This document shows, piece by piece, positions 1 through 9,728 of a stretch of 64,000 nt of DNA. The notes below the pieces were generated by a model. It worked only from the letters and a program-made list of their open reading frames with translations, ran no database searches and was not told the origin of the DNA. How positions within the stretch are numbered: the stretch's first letter is position 1; every line of letters starts with the position of its first letter. The translations under genes and the position numbers were made by a program. The stretch comes from an uncultured Bacteroidales bacterium (GTDB lineage: Bacteria; Bacteroidota; Bacteroidia; Bacteroidales; FEN-979): positions 23,485 through 87,484 of the forward strand of contig CAIQUS010000012.1 of the NCBI GenBank assembly GCA_903875045.1. Direction: 5' to 3'.

Positions 1-55
1 GGATAAGCAGTTGTCACCAAATTGCCTGCAGAGAATATAGATGGCTGGACCAGAC

Positions 56-3000
56 CTATTGTTTCTTAACGACTTTGATCCGGTATACCACTCCCAATTC
101 ATCGGTGAGTTGTATCATGTAAATTCCGGTGAGGCAGCTACCAAGGTCGAACAACCATGAATCAGAGGGATTTTCTATCTTGCCCTGACTGACAATTCTT
201 CCGGTGGATGAAATAACCAGGTACGTTAAATTCTTTCCGGAAGGCAGTGAAACCTCCACCTTTCCATTGGTTGGCACTGGAAATGCGGTTATTTTATCTT
301 TGAACTTTTCCGGATTGATTCCAACAGGCCAGTCAACACAACCTGTCAAACTGAATTCTGCAGCAGAAGTCCATGCATTGCCATTCACTTCGGAGCGTGC
401 GACCAACCGGAAATATCTTCCTGTTTTGATACTGTCCAATATAACCGTCTGAGGCGCTGCCGTATTCACAAATAGGCCTGTCTTCACAGGAACTCCCCAA
501 TCGAGCGTATCCTCGCTCACGTAAAGTTCATAGTTTTTAATCCGTCCGTTTTCCCCATCCTGACGTGGCAGGTAGGTGAATTTGCTAAGTTTATATCTGT
601 CTCCAAGTCCGATCTGCATTTCGTGTGGATAAGGATCACTGCCTGTACTCCAGCGGGTATGCCAGATGGTGGCAGGATCACCATCGAAACTCATGGTGGC
701 CAGTCCCGGGTAGTTGATCTCTTCACTGTCGACAAATATCAGCGACCACTCACTTTTAGGAAGTTCACCAGGATTGCTGCAATCGTATATCGACGGGCAA
801 CTTGCCGCGGTTACCATATCAGCAATGGTTTTGGAATAACTGTGACCGTTTTTTGTAACTGTCAGACTGACCTGATAGGAACCGGGGTTGCCAAGCACCA
901 CCCTGGGATTGCGTATATTGACATTATCAATCCAGACTGGCTGTGGTGTGAAACTCCATTGCCATGTTGTACCAGTGTGATTTAAAATGGAGTGGTCTTC
1001 AAAATATAATGTATCGAACATACAGTTGTAATGAGCCTTTTCGATCCACGGATTGACGATTGTTGTGAAGGAAGTGTCGGCCATGGGTGATTCCCACACA
1101 CCGCCATTGCCGCCAACGCGTAATTTCCCATCCCTGAAAAAAGGCAAAGACATGTTTACAACCATCCCCGCAGGATAGTTGTTGCTGAATGAAGACCAGT
1201 CGGCCATGCCCGTTTTCCGGTAAAAAACCTTTGCAGATTTGCCGTTGGTGGCATTGGTAAAAAGGTAAACAAGATCATTCCCGGCAGAATCAGGCTGAAC
1301 AATGAGACATTTCATATATTCAGAAAGTGTTCCAGTCCAGTCTTCCCAGGTATCGCCACCATCGGACGACCGGAAAACTTTGCCGATATCGGCCGACCAC
1401 GTTCCGTTCTGCAGGCAGGCATAGATCAAATTTTCATTGTTGGGTGAGATCGCGAAAAAAAGTTTGCCTTTCCAGTTTGAAGTGCCAAATGGCGGACTGG
1501 TCAGCGCAGGTTTTAAAACCCAGGTTATCCCGCCATCAATGGTTTTACACAAACCGGCACCCACGATGTCGGCATAAATAACCTCAGGGTTGCTATAGCT
1601 TATCTGCAGGTAACGAACCTTCGCCGGAAAATTATAGAGCAGATCCCAGGTCACCCCCATATCCGTACTCTTCCAGAATCCTGTTCCTTCTCCAAGATAG
1701 AGCGTACCGTAGTAGTTTGGATGATGCACCAGGTTGCTTCTGCGTCCGCCGTATTCATCCATATTGGGATATTTACTGAAGATGAAACGCCCCTCCGGTT
1801 TACCCTCGGCGGTTTGAGGCAATATCCAGCCATTTCCCAGGTCGTCGAATGCGACATGACGGCTTTTTCCCTGCAATACCCATCCGGTGGGTGATTCTGC
1901 ACCACCCATGCGCAGTGCCTTGGGCTGGTAAAAATCTGCAATTGACGTATTCCCGTTATGATATCTGCCGCCTACCACTACATCCTCGTTCCATCCCTGG
2001 TCAAAACCCCACATGTCGGACCCGGTAAGGCCATTTACCCTCACAAAATAGTTGGAAGCAATTCCAAAATTATCGGTGGTGAGATTCATCCCCCCGTCGG
2101 TGGAAACCCAGGAATCTCCATTTGGCAGCATTTTTATATCCTGGATGTCGGGGTGAATGCTGAAACTTCCGGAATAACCGCCCACAGCAGAAAATGTGCT
2201 GCCACCATTCAGCGATTTATACAGGGTTGTGGTGCCAACGAGGATGATATTTTCATTCACCGGGGAAATGTCAAGCACCAGATCGAAATAACCCTGTCCG
2301 TTATTCATTGGAAATGAACCAGATAAACCGGTAGCCTGCAAGGCCCATGTCCAGGCCGATCCCGAAAAAGTGCCTTTGAGCAGGTATGGTGTGTTGTTGG
2401 CGCTCAACAAAATAGCCAGCATGATGTTTGGGTTGACCGGAGTCATGGCGAGCAATCCTCCGCTTGATTCAACAATGGTATTTGGGAAACTGTTCTGCAC
2501 CTGGAAAGTCTGTCCACCATCGACCGACATGATCACAGAAAACTTCCCATTCGCTTTGGTAAGGGCGAATACCTGGGAATTGTCATTTGGTTTGATCTCA
2601 ATGTCATAAGCCGGATCTGACCATTTTTTTGACCAGGTACCACCACCATCGGTACTGACATAAACCCCGTTGGATGAGGCAGCAAGGATCTTTTGCGGAT
2701 TCACAGGGTCGATCTTCATCCGGTCGGCATTGAAAAGATTGCCGGAGGGTAACAATGGTGACCAGGTAATACCCCCGTCGGTAGTGCGGTGTACCTGATT
2801 TCCGGCGGCAACATAAACGATATCAGGATTCGACGGATGAACAGCCACGGCAGTCACTCCTCCTCCAAAAGGATAATTTTGCCCGACGAGTTGCCAGGTA
2901 ACCCCTTTGTTGATTGATTTATTAACATAGCCGGTTTCGGTACCGCAATAGAGGATGTTGTTATCGGAGGTGGCAACATCGAACGAATAGACGTTGACCT

Positions 3001-3487
3001 GCCAGGGACAGGAAGACGGTACCGTTGCGGAACCCGACTCATTCAGCCAGAAGGTTTCCTTTGGCCCCAGAAAGGTCCAGTCAGCACCAGTCACCGGATT
3101 TGATAATTTGTTCCGAGGTTCATCCAGTCTGGATTTTCGCATGTTTTCATAATACAGGCCCAAATCGGGTAATTCAATGGTTCCATCAGGAAGCACATTG
3201 GATCCGATCGCCCTCTGCCATATCTTAAAATATCGGATCACCGCACTTTTTTCTCCAGAATGCTGCAACATATATTGATCAAATTCGCGGTTTATCACGT
3301 TAAAATTTACCGGGTATTGGTACAACATTTTCGCCCACAGGGGGAAATTGTCATCGTACGATGGTTTACAGCTTTTATAAATCCCTGGTAAATCATCATA
3401 CTGCGTATACGGTACCTGTGCAGATGCCAGTAGATTCAACATGCAAATGGCAACCAATATCGTTACTTTACGGGTGAATGCTTTCAT
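56..3487 (-). CDS. T9SS-secreted Asp-box (BNR/sortilin-like) protein with F5/8C domain
   Basis: The product has 1143 residues. A signal peptide (hydrophobic residues 8-22, cleavage near ASA-Q) exports it. Repeated Asp-boxes of the S/T-x-D-G-G-x-T-W type (about 191-198, 235-242, 278-285 and several later copies) predict sortilin/VPS10-like beta-propellers. A PKD-like segment follows near 865-905. A discoidin (F5/8 type C) carbohydrate-binding-like domain lies around 955-1055, and the last 80 residues are a T9SS type A sorting domain with the typical AFPVPTNG start. It is probably anchored at or released from the cell surface. Catalytic residues of a sialidase are not recognisable, so I call no enzyme activity. 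It is divergently transcribed from the M1 peptidase and has a good promoter at 3519-3549. Confidence 0.88.
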   Translation of the reverse strand: MKAFTRKVTILVAICMLNLLASAQVPYTQYDDLPGIYKSCKPSYDDNFPLWAKMLYQYPVNFNVINREFDQYMLQHSGEKSAVIRYFKIWQRAIGSNVLPDGTIELPDLGLYYENMRKSRLDEPRNKLSNPVTGADWTFLGPKETFWLNESGSATVPSSCPWQVNVYSFDVATSDNNILYCGTETGYVNKSINKGVTWQLVGQNYPFGGGVTAVAVHPSNPDIVYVAAGNQVHRTTDGGITWSPLLPSGNLFNADRMKIDPVNPQKILAASSNGVYVSTDGGGTWSKKWSDPAYDIEIKPNDNSQVFALTKANGKFSVIMSVDGGQTFQVQNSFPNTIVESSGGLLAMTPVNPNIMLAILLSANNTPYLLKGTFSGSAWTWALQATGLSGSFPMNNGQGYFDLVLDISPVNENIILVGTTTLYKSLNGGSTFSAVGGYSGSFSIHPDIQDIKMLPNGDSWVSTDGGMNLTTDNFGIASNYFVRVNGLTGSDMWGFDQGWNEDVVVGGRYHNGNTSIADFYQPKALRMGGAESPTGWVLQGKSRHVAFDDLGNGWILPQTAEGKPEGRFIFSKYPNMDEYGGRRSNLVHHPNYYGTLYLGEGTGFWKSTDMGVTWDLLYNFPAKVRYLQISYSNPEVIYADIVGAGLCKTIDGGITWVLKPALTSPPFGTSNWKGKLFFAISPNNENLIYACLQNGTWSADIGKVFRSSDGGDTWEDWTGTLSEYMKCLIVQPDSAGNDLVYLFTNATNGKSAKVFYRKTGMADWSSFSNNYPAGMVVNMSLPFFRDGKLRVGGNGGVWESPMADTSFTTIVNPWIEKAHYNCMFDTLYFEDHSILNHTGTTWQWSFTPQPVWIDNVNIRNPRVVLGNPGSYQVSLTVTKNGHSYSKTIADMVTAASCPSIYDCSNPGELPKSEWSLIFVDSEEINYPGLATMSFDGDPATIWHTRWSTGSDPYPHEMQIGLGDRYKLSKFTYLPRQDGENGRIKNYELYVSEDTLDWGVPVKTGLFVNTAAPQTVILDSIKTGRYFRLVARSEVNGNAWTSAAEFSLTGCVDWPVGINPEKFKDKITAFPVPTNGKVEVSLPSGKNLTYLVISSTGRIVSQGKIENPSDSWLFDLGSCLTGIYMIQLTDELGVVYRIKVVKKQ

Positions 3488-3518
3488 GTGCTTTCTATAT
3501 TGCTGTTATTCTGAAGTT

Positions 3519-3549
3519 CAAAGGTACCCATTCTTTTTTGACCGGCAAA
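3519..3549 (-). promoter_or_regulatory. Bacteroidota -33/-7 promoter of the Asp-box gene
   Basis: On the minus strand a TTTG (3549-3546) is followed after exactly 19 bases by TACCTTTG (3526-3519). This matches the Bacteroidota sigma-ABfr consensus TTTG-N19-TAnnTTTG. It lies about 32 bases before the start codon at 3487. Confidence 0.7.
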
Positions 3550-3647
3550 GAACAGGATTCAGGTCGGGAATAAATTGTACCTTAGCATCGTTGTAATTTT
3601 TTTCATCCTGCTTGCATGGTAAATTTCGGATAACTCATTTTTTCGTT

Positions 3648-5609
3648 ATGAAAAGAGCAATCTTATTTATATTTCTGATAATTCCCGGTTTTCTTCAATC
3701 CCAGATCACCTTCCGGGACGGGGACCTGATGACCATCTCCAGGGCGGAACAGGATGCTCATCAGGGAAAACTTCACTCCTCCGCATCAGAAACCACTGCA
3801 AACTATGATGTGAAGTGGTACAGGTGCGAATGGAACATCGATCCCGCCGTCAAAAAAATTTCCGGGAATGTCACAACCCTCTTTACACCGCTTCAGCAGG
3901 GATTTGATACGATGGTATTTGATCTGAACCTGGTCCTTACAGTCGATTCGGTGCTTTACCACAACCAAAAGATGGTATGGAATCATTCCTCGGATTTACT
4001 GACGATCCATTTCCCATCTGTCCTCCCAAAACTTATTGCCGACTCCGTTTCAGTATTCTACCATGGAATTCCGCCCGATAACGGGTTTGGCTCCTTTGAA
4101 CAGCAGACTCAGAATGGGATCCCGGGTGGAATACCGATTATATGGACCCTTTCCGAACCTTACGGGGCAAGCGACTGGTGGCCATGTAAAAACGGATTGG
4201 CAGACAAGGCCGACTCCCTTGATATTTTCATCCGGGTTCCTTCGCCATTCAAAGCTGCAAGCAACGGCACTCTTGTGTCGGCGGCACCTGACGGGCCCAA
4301 CACCATTTACCATTGGAAGCATCGGTACCCTATCGCCACCTATCTTGTTTGCCTGGCCGTGACCGATTATGCGTTTTACACACATCAGGTTCCTTTCGGT
4401 GGTGATACGCTGGAGGTCGTCAACTATGTCTATCCCGTTGATTCGGCTTCCTGGGTTACAGAAACGGCGAATATTGTACCGATGATCCAGGTATTTGATA
4501 CCCTTTTTGGCATCTACCCTTTTCAACTGGAGAAATATGGTCATGCTCAGTTTGGATGGGGCGGCGGGATGGAACATCAAACCATGACCTTTGTGGGGTC
4601 GTTTGGCTTTGAGCTGCTGGCCCACGAACTGGCCCATCAGTGGTTCGGAGATAAAATCACCTGCGGAAGCTGGAGTGATATCTGGCTAAACGAAGGATTT
4701 GCCACCTACCTCTCCGGACTTTGTTATGAGCACCTCGCCCCCATCTGGTGGAAAAGGTTCAGGGAGGTCAGGGTGGGTAGCATTACTTCCCAGCCAGGCG
4801 GATCGGTATTTTGCACAGACACGACAAGCGTCAGCCGCATTTTTTCCAGCCGTCTTTCTTATGCCAAAGGCGCCATGATCCTCCATCAACTCCGATGGAT
4901 CATGGGGGATCCGGCATTTTTTACCGGTTTGAACAATTATCTCTGCGATGCAAGTCTGTCGTACGGATTTGCCCGCACAACCAATTTGAAATCGCACCTC
5001 GAAAGCGCCAGTGGCCAGGACCTGACCTGGTATTTCAACGATTGGGTTACAGGGGAAGGCTTTCCTTACTATTATGTCAGCTGGAATCAATCAGGGAACG
5101 TTGTAACCTATACAATCAGTCAGGCTCAATCACATCCATCGGTGGCCTTTTTCAAAATGCCTGTCGCTCTACAGTTCAAAAATGCGACCAGTGATACGGT
5201 CATCCGTGTCTGGAATACTTTTTCCGGTCAATCATTCACCGCATCTATTCCTTTTACTGCGGATACGGTTATTTTCGATCCCGACTGCCAGTTGATCTCA
5301 CGTTACAGCCCCTCCGGAGGAATTGCGGAACGATCGGGCCGATACAATTTACTGATTTTTCCCAACCCTGCGAATGACCAGGTAACGGTTTCATTTTCTC
5401 TGGATTCTCCGGAATTGATCAGTCTGGATTTATTGAATCCCGAAGGGGATCAGCTGGAAATACTTACGACCGAGACAACCTCCCCCGGCAATTATTCAAA
5501 GAGTTTCAATATCAGTGAACCACCCGGAATTTACCTTGTAAGGTTGAAAGTGGCCGGTAAGGAATATTACAGAAAACTCATTGTAGCGGATCAAACCTAT
5601 GACAGGTAG
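3648..5609 (+). CDS. M1 family zinc aminopeptidase with T9SS sorting domain
   Basis: This is a secreted metallo-aminopeptidase of 653 residues. I use the ATG at 3648 rather than an in-frame TTG at 3612 because only the ATG starts directly with a signal peptide (MKRAILFIFLIIPG). The substrate-recognition motif of the family appears as GGGMEH in place of the usual GAMEN. The zinc site is H326-E-L-A-H330 with E349, the exact HExxH-x18-E spacing of M1. The C-terminus (from about residue 575, NLLIFPNPANDQ) is a Por/T9SS sorting domain, so the enzyme probably acts at the surface or outside the cell in peptide scavenging. A weak -7-like TACCTTAG lies at 3578-3585. Confidence 0.93.
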   Translation: MKRAILFIFLIIPGFLQSQITFRDGDLMTISRAEQDAHQGKLHSSASETTANYDVKWYRCEWNIDPAVKKISGNVTTLFTPLQQGFDTMVFDLNLVLTVDSVLYHNQKMVWNHSSDLLTIHFPSVLPKLIADSVSVFYHGIPPDNGFGSFEQQTQNGIPGGIPIIWTLSEPYGASDWWPCKNGLADKADSLDIFIRVPSPFKAASNGTLVSAAPDGPNTIYHWKHRYPIATYLVCLAVTDYAFYTHQVPFGGDTLEVVNYVYPVDSASWVTETANIVPMIQVFDTLFGIYPFQLEKYGHAQFGWGGGMEHQTMTFVGSFGFELLAHELAHQWFGDKITCGSWSDIWLNEGFATYLSGLCYEHLAPIWWKRFREVRVGSITSQPGGSVFCTDTTSVSRIFSSRLSYAKGAMILHQLRWIMGDPAFFTGLNNYLCDASLSYGFARTTNLKSHLESASGQDLTWYFNDWVTGEGFPYYYVSWNQSGNVVTYTISQAQSHPSVAFFKMPVALQFKNATSDTVIRVWNTFSGQSFTASIPFTADTVIFDPDCQLISRYSPSGGIAERSGRYNLLIFPNPANDQVTVSFSLDSPELISLDLLNPEGDQLEILTTETTSPGNYSKSFNISEPPGIYLVRLKVAGKEYYRKLIVADQTYDR

Positions 5610-5640
5610 AAACCAGCTGCAAATGATTCCAATTGGCCCG

Positions 5641-5907
5641 TTATTTCTTCACTATTTCAACCCGCCTGTTTTTGGCCCGGCCATCTTCAGTTCTGTTATC
5701 GGCAACCGGTTTTTCCTGGTCCCAGCCGATAAACGATAGCCTGGCCTTATTGATCCCTTTGGCAACAATCGCATCCATGACCGCTTTCGCACGATCGTTG
5801 GAGAGTTTTTTATTGCTTGCACCGTCATAAACATTATCGGTATGGCCTTCAACTTCCATAGGTACAATCCTGATTTTTAAAACCAAACGAATGTAACCGT
5901 GGCTGAT
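5641..5907 (-). pseudogene. 5'-truncated OmpA C-terminal (peptidoglycan-binding) domain remnant
   Basis: The reading frame encodes the second half of an OmpA-like domain: EGHTDN, the LSNDRAKAVMDAIV helix and the terminal GRAKNRRVEIVKK. It is closed upstream by an in-frame stop at 5908-5910 and has no ATG before the internal Met of VPMEVEGHTD. The first strand and helix of the domain, any signal peptide and the upstream barrel are missing. It sits 19 bases downstream of the arginine deiminase stop, in a different frame. I read it as the 3' remnant of a deleted outer-membrane protein gene. A very short functional gene using the TTG at 5886 is possible but unlikely. Confidence 0.6.
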
Positions 5908-5929
5908 TCAGGTTTTGAATTGTCGCTTT

Positions 5930-7183
5930 TCAGGCCTGTTTCCTCCTCACCGGCATGGTCATACAACGTGCACCGCCACCACCACGGGCAAGTTCGCTAC
6001 CTTCAATGGCAATGACGCATTTTTTATAGTCGTTGATATCGGTTTTACATTTAACAATCGATCTGGCCTTCACAATTTCAAAACCATGTTTCGATAATTC
6101 GTCAAGTGTATAGGTATTCCGGGCATACCCGATCACTTTACCGGGGGCGATGGCAAAAAAATTGGCGCCTGAATGCCATTGCTCGCGCTGTTGGGTCCAC
6201 GGATCGGCCGTTCCGCCGCAAATCACCGGTTCAAGCGCAAATCCAAGTTTGTTTAACGCACTAATCAGATTTGATTCATTGAAAATGGAGACTACTTTTC
6301 CCTTTTCCACAATTATGTGAACTGTTTGCAGTTTATTGGATTTCAGGATGACGGGTTCATAGACCATGCATTTGTCGTGGTCGAGCAGTGTGAATACCAT
6401 GTCGAGATGGATGAAGGATTCGGGTTTCAACGGAAGTTCCTGAACCAGGATGTGTTTCGAAAGGTTTTCCTGCTTATACCAGTTCAGCAGAAAGTCGATC
6501 CCCTGCGAAGTTGTGCGCGTTCCGGTGCCAACCAGCAACACATCCTCGCGGGCAACGATCACATCGCCACCCTCAATCGTAATATTTGGCATTTCAGGAA
6601 AATGGGCAGGATTGATGGTTTCGATGCCGAAATTTGAGTGGTGCCTGAAAATGCTCTCCATGATAATCGACTCCCGCTCGCGGACAACACTCGCCATTTT
6701 TGAAATCAGTACTTTGTTGGATAAACATACGGCTGAGTCGCGCATGAAAAAGAAATTATGCAGCGGCATCAGTTCATAGCGTACTTTGCTCAGGAACCTG
6801 GTGAGGTTGTCTTTCGCCATCAACACCCCTTCGATGAGGGCAGTTGAAAGGTCTCCAGCCGGCAGGTCGAGTAAATAGTCGTGAATTTCTTCAACTTTTT
6901 CGTTCCGGCAAATATTGGAGACCAATTCCATCCTGGCTTCAGGGAGTTCTACCACCTCCCTTAAAAGATCCCTTACTTCAAAGGTTTGTGCAACTTTCGA
7001 GAGTACGCCTTGCAACTGGCTGTATTCCGACAAGCCAATGTTCAGATTGAGAATGTCGCTGTAAAGAGCCCGTTCAGCATTTTCAGGGGTCATATTTTCC
7101 ACTTCGGCCCCCGGAGAATGAATGATCACAGATTCCAGTTCACCGATTTCTGAACGTATATCGACAAATAATTTTTCAGCCAT
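5930..7183 (-). CDS. arcA: arginine deiminase
   Basis: The enzyme hydrolyses arginine to citrulline and ammonia in the cytoplasm. Its 417 residues match the normal family length. Visible family motifs are FFMRDSAV, the EGGDV block, FIHLDMVFTLLD, the REQWHSGAN block and the C-terminal GGGGARCMTMP, in which Cys407 is the expected nucleophile (Cys406 in the Pseudomonas enzyme). No arcB (ornithine carbamoyltransferase) or arcC (carbamate kinase) is adjacent. It therefore stands alone here, although an ornithine aminotransferase is encoded at 33611-34834. A related amidinotransferase-fold role cannot be fully excluded, but the motif set is that of deiminases. Confidence 0.9.
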   Translation of the reverse strand: MAEKLFVDIRSEIGELESVIIHSPGAEVENMTPENAERALYSDILNLNIGLSEYSQLQGVLSKVAQTFEVRDLLREVVELPEARMELVSNICRNEKVEEIHDYLLDLPAGDLSTALIEGVLMAKDNLTRFLSKVRYELMPLHNFFFMRDSAVCLSNKVLISKMASVVRERESIIMESIFRHHSNFGIETINPAHFPEMPNITIEGGDVIVAREDVLLVGTGTRTTSQGIDFLLNWYKQENLSKHILVQELPLKPESFIHLDMVFTLLDHDKCMVYEPVILKSNKLQTVHIIVEKGKVVSIFNESNLISALNKLGFALEPVICGGTADPWTQQREQWHSGANFFAIAPGKVIGYARNTYTLDELSKHGFEIVKARSIVKCKTDINDYKKCVIAIEGSELARGGGGARCMTMPVRRKQA

Positions 7184-7199
7184 GGTTTACAATTTAGTG

Positions 7200-7207
7200 C
7201 AAAAGTA
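7200..7207 (-). promoter_or_regulatory. -7 element before arginine deiminase
   Basis: TACTTTTG on the minus strand fits the Bacteroidota -7 consensus TAnnTTTG and lies 17 bases upstream of the start codon, which implies a very short leader. No clear -33 TTTG at 19-21 bases was found. Confidence 0.45.
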
Positions 7208-7266
7208 ATATTTCCGTCCATGGTATGCCAATAGTCCAGGGATATTCATCGAAGCGATTGTTTTCA

Positions 7267-7274
7267 TACCTTTG
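7267..7274 (+). promoter_or_regulatory. -7 element before M3 peptidase
   Basis: TACCTTTG matches TAnnTTTG and lies 24 bases before the ATG at 7299. It supports that ATG over the upstream in-frame TTG at 7272, which overlaps the promoter element. Confidence 0.5.
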
Positions 7275-7298
7275 CGATTGATTTTAAACAATCACTTT

Positions 7299-9464
7299 AT
7301 GCGTTTCATTTTAATTTTTCTGTCCGCCATGGGATTATTTACCGGATTGGCCCCTGCTCAGAACAGCAACCCTTTTTTTGAAGAATGGAAAACCCCCTTC
7401 CAGGTTCCACCTTTTGAACAAATTAAAAACGAGCACTATTTGCCGGCTTTTCAGGCCGGAATGAAGGAGCATCAGGAAGAGATTGATGCCATTGTGAATG
7501 ATACCAGGCCACCAACATTCGAGAATACAATTGCCGCATTTGACCGCAGTGGAAGTCTACTGCGCAAAGTAAGTGCTGTTTTTTATGCTTTGAACAGTGC
7601 CAACACCAATAAAGAGATGCAGGATCTTGCACGAAAACTTTCACCTCTCACAACAACGCATACCGACGATATTGACTTTAATCCCAAACTATTTCCACGT
7701 ATAAAGATCCTCTATGATCAAAAAGACAATCTGAACCTTGACCCGCTCCAAATGAGGCTTCTCACAGAAACCTACAAGGATTTTATCAGATCGGGTGCAG
7801 GACTCGACCCTGAAAAACAGGATCGGCTTCGAAAACTGAACAGCCAGATTGACATGCTGCAACTTTCGTTTGGTCAAAATCTGCTGTCTGAAACCAATAA
7901 TTACAAATTGATCATTGATAACAAATCAGACCTGGCTGGATTGCCGGAAGATGTTCTAAGGATTGCAGCGGAAACAGCAAACCAGGATAGTGCTACAAAA
8001 GGGAAATGGGTTTTCACCCTGCAAAATCCAAGTATCACCCCCTTCATGCAAAGTTCGGAAAAGCGTAACCTGAGGCAGCAGATATTCAATGCTTCGCATA
8101 ATCGCTGCAATAACAACAATGAAAAGGACAACAAATCGATTATCCTTCAGCTTATACAACTCCGAACCGAGAAGGCCAGGCTGCTTGGTTATCCAACCTG
8201 GGCCGAATTTGCACTTGACGATCGTATGGCGAAAAAGCCTGAAAACGTATATAAATTGCTTGATCAGGTATGGCAACCCGCAATTATCCGGGCAAAAAGC
8301 GAATTATCCGCCATGCAACAGATCATTGACAGGGAGAACGGAGGGTTCAGTTTAGAAGATTACGACTGGCAGTTCTACAGCGAAAAACTTAAAAAAGAAG
8401 TTTACGCCCTGGATGAGGAAGTGATCAAACCCTATTTTAAACTTGAAAATGTCAGGGATGGCATTTTCTATGTGTCTGAAAAACTTTACGGGATCAAATT
8501 CACTGAGATTAAAAATGCACCGAAATATTACGGGGATGTCACCCTTTACGAATGCAAGGATTCAGATGGAAGCCATCTGGGAGTTGTTTACCTTGATTTC
8601 CATCCCCGTGCCGGCAAACGGGGCGGTGCCTGGTGTGGAAGTTACCGGCCGCAATCGTGGCAGAACGGAAAGCGCATTGCCCCGGTGGTAACTATCGTAA
8701 CCAATTTTTCGCCTCCATCAGCCGGGAAACCGGCCCTCCTGACATCAGATGAGGTTGAGACCTTTTTTCATGAATTCGGCCATGCACTAAATGGTTTGCT
8801 GAAAAATGTCAAATATAACGGATTATCAGGGGTGCCGCGCGATTTTGTTGAGTTGCCAAGTCAAATCATGGAGCATTGGGCGTTTGAACCTGAAGTGCTG
8901 AAAGTTTACGCAAAACATTTTGAAACCGGGAATATCATTCCGGCAGATCTGGTTGTAAAGATCAAAAAAAGCGCAAATTACGGCCAGGGGTTCAAAACCT
9001 CCGAATACCTGGCGGCCTGCTACCTGGATATGGATTACCATACGACCACAGAACTTTACCATGAACAGCCGAAAGGTGATCAGGCAATGTCCGCCACAGC
9101 AAGTGAAATCAATCCTCCGGATAATTCCAGTTCTGGAGTGATTGGTTTTGAGGAGACCTCCATGAAGAAGATTGGCCTTATCCCACAAATCCCGCCCCGC
9201 TACAGGTCAACATACTTTCAACATTCAATGACCGGTGGGTACACCGCCGGATATTACAGTTACATCTGGGCCGAAGTCCTTGATGCCGATGCCTTTCAGG
9301 CTTTCAAGGAAAAAGGCGATATTTTCGACCGCGAGACTGCATCGAAATTCCGACGTTATATTCTTGAACCCGGCGGTTCAACGGATGCAATGAAACTTTA
9401 TCTCGAATTCAGGGGCCATGAACCCGGAATTGAGCCCCTGCTGCTGAACCGCGGTTTGAAATAA
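7299..9464 (+). CDS. M3 family oligopeptidase (peptidyl-dipeptidase Dcp-like)
   Basis: This zinc metallopeptidase of 721 residues cleaves short peptides. The start at 7299 gives a signal peptide (MRFILIFLSAMGLF, cleavage near APA-Q), so it probably acts in the periplasm. The active site H491-E-F-G-H495 lies in the typical FFHEFGHALN context. It is followed by the M3 block with GVPRDFVELPSQIMEHW and, near the C-terminus, the substrate-binding HSMTGGYTAGYYSYIWAEVL-type Gly/Tyr loop. The length fits the Dcp/oligopeptidase A branch. It is transcribed alone, divergently from arginine deiminase. Confidence 0.92.
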   Translation: MRFILIFLSAMGLFTGLAPAQNSNPFFEEWKTPFQVPPFEQIKNEHYLPAFQAGMKEHQEEIDAIVNDTRPPTFENTIAAFDRSGSLLRKVSAVFYALNSANTNKEMQDLARKLSPLTTTHTDDIDFNPKLFPRIKILYDQKDNLNLDPLQMRLLTETYKDFIRSGAGLDPEKQDRLRKLNSQIDMLQLSFGQNLLSETNNYKLIIDNKSDLAGLPEDVLRIAAETANQDSATKGKWVFTLQNPSITPFMQSSEKRNLRQQIFNASHNRCNNNNEKDNKSIILQLIQLRTEKARLLGYPTWAEFALDDRMAKKPENVYKLLDQVWQPAIIRAKSELSAMQQIIDRENGGFSLEDYDWQFYSEKLKKEVYALDEEVIKPYFKLENVRDGIFYVSEKLYGIKFTEIKNAPKYYGDVTLYECKDSDGSHLGVVYLDFHPRAGKRGGAWCGSYRPQSWQNGKRIAPVVTIVTNFSPPSAGKPALLTSDEVETFFHEFGHALNGLLKNVKYNGLSGVPRDFVELPSQIMEHWAFEPEVLKVYAKHFETGNIIPADLVVKIKKSANYGQGFKTSEYLAACYLDMDYHTTTELYHEQPKGDQAMSATASEINPPDNSSSGVIGFEETSMKKIGLIPQIPPRYRSTYFQHSMTGGYTAGYYSYIWAEVLDADAFQAFKEKGDIFDRETASKFRRYILEPGGSTDAMKLYLEFRGHEPGIEPLLLNRGLK

Positions 9465-9580
9465 AGGCAGCGACCGGCTTTTAGCAATTTATTTGGCAGC
9501 AATTTTCAAGGTGGGTCATAAGCACCCTTGCCAGACTGTTAAAAATTGTTAAGAAAATGTCTATTTAGACTAATTCTACG

Positions 9581-9588
9581 TATATTTG
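9581..9588 (+). promoter_or_regulatory. -7 element and start of a long leader before the giant secreted protein
   Basis: TATATTTG matches TAnnTTTG. Transcription from here would give a 5' leader of about 135 bases (see the structured leader at 9640-9728). No -33 TTTG was found at the standard distance. Confidence 0.45.
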
Positions 9589-9639
9589 TGTTCTGAATAG
9601 TTCGATATCTTCTTTTCTACATCTTGTTTTTTGAGATTT

Positions 9640-9728
9640 CCGCGTCACTGGCGGCGCCTCCTTTTGCCAGAGTATAGTTTTCATTTTTTTAACCCCGCTA
9701 CAGCGGATTAACCCACAGGAGGAATTAT
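9640..9728 (+). promoter_or_regulatory. structured 5' leader with strong Shine-Dalgarno
   Basis: An AGGAGG at 9717-9722, six bases before the ATG at 9729, is a near-perfect Shine-Dalgarno, which is rare in Bacteroidota. Upstream, CCTCCTTTT near 9657-9665 is complementary to AGGAGG and could mask it. Two short hairpins are also visible: CTGGC with GCCAG flanking that segment, and CCGCT-AC-AGCGG near 9696-9707. Translational control by alternative pairing is my inference. Confidence 0.4.

Noticed and set aside
4050..4637. 195-codon open frame antisense to the M1 peptidase
   Set aside because: It lies wholly opposite a motif-confirmed peptidase gene, has no recognisable domain and reflects codon bias of the sense gene. 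The same holds for the long antisense frames at 13107-13682, 37689-38183 and 39855-40421.
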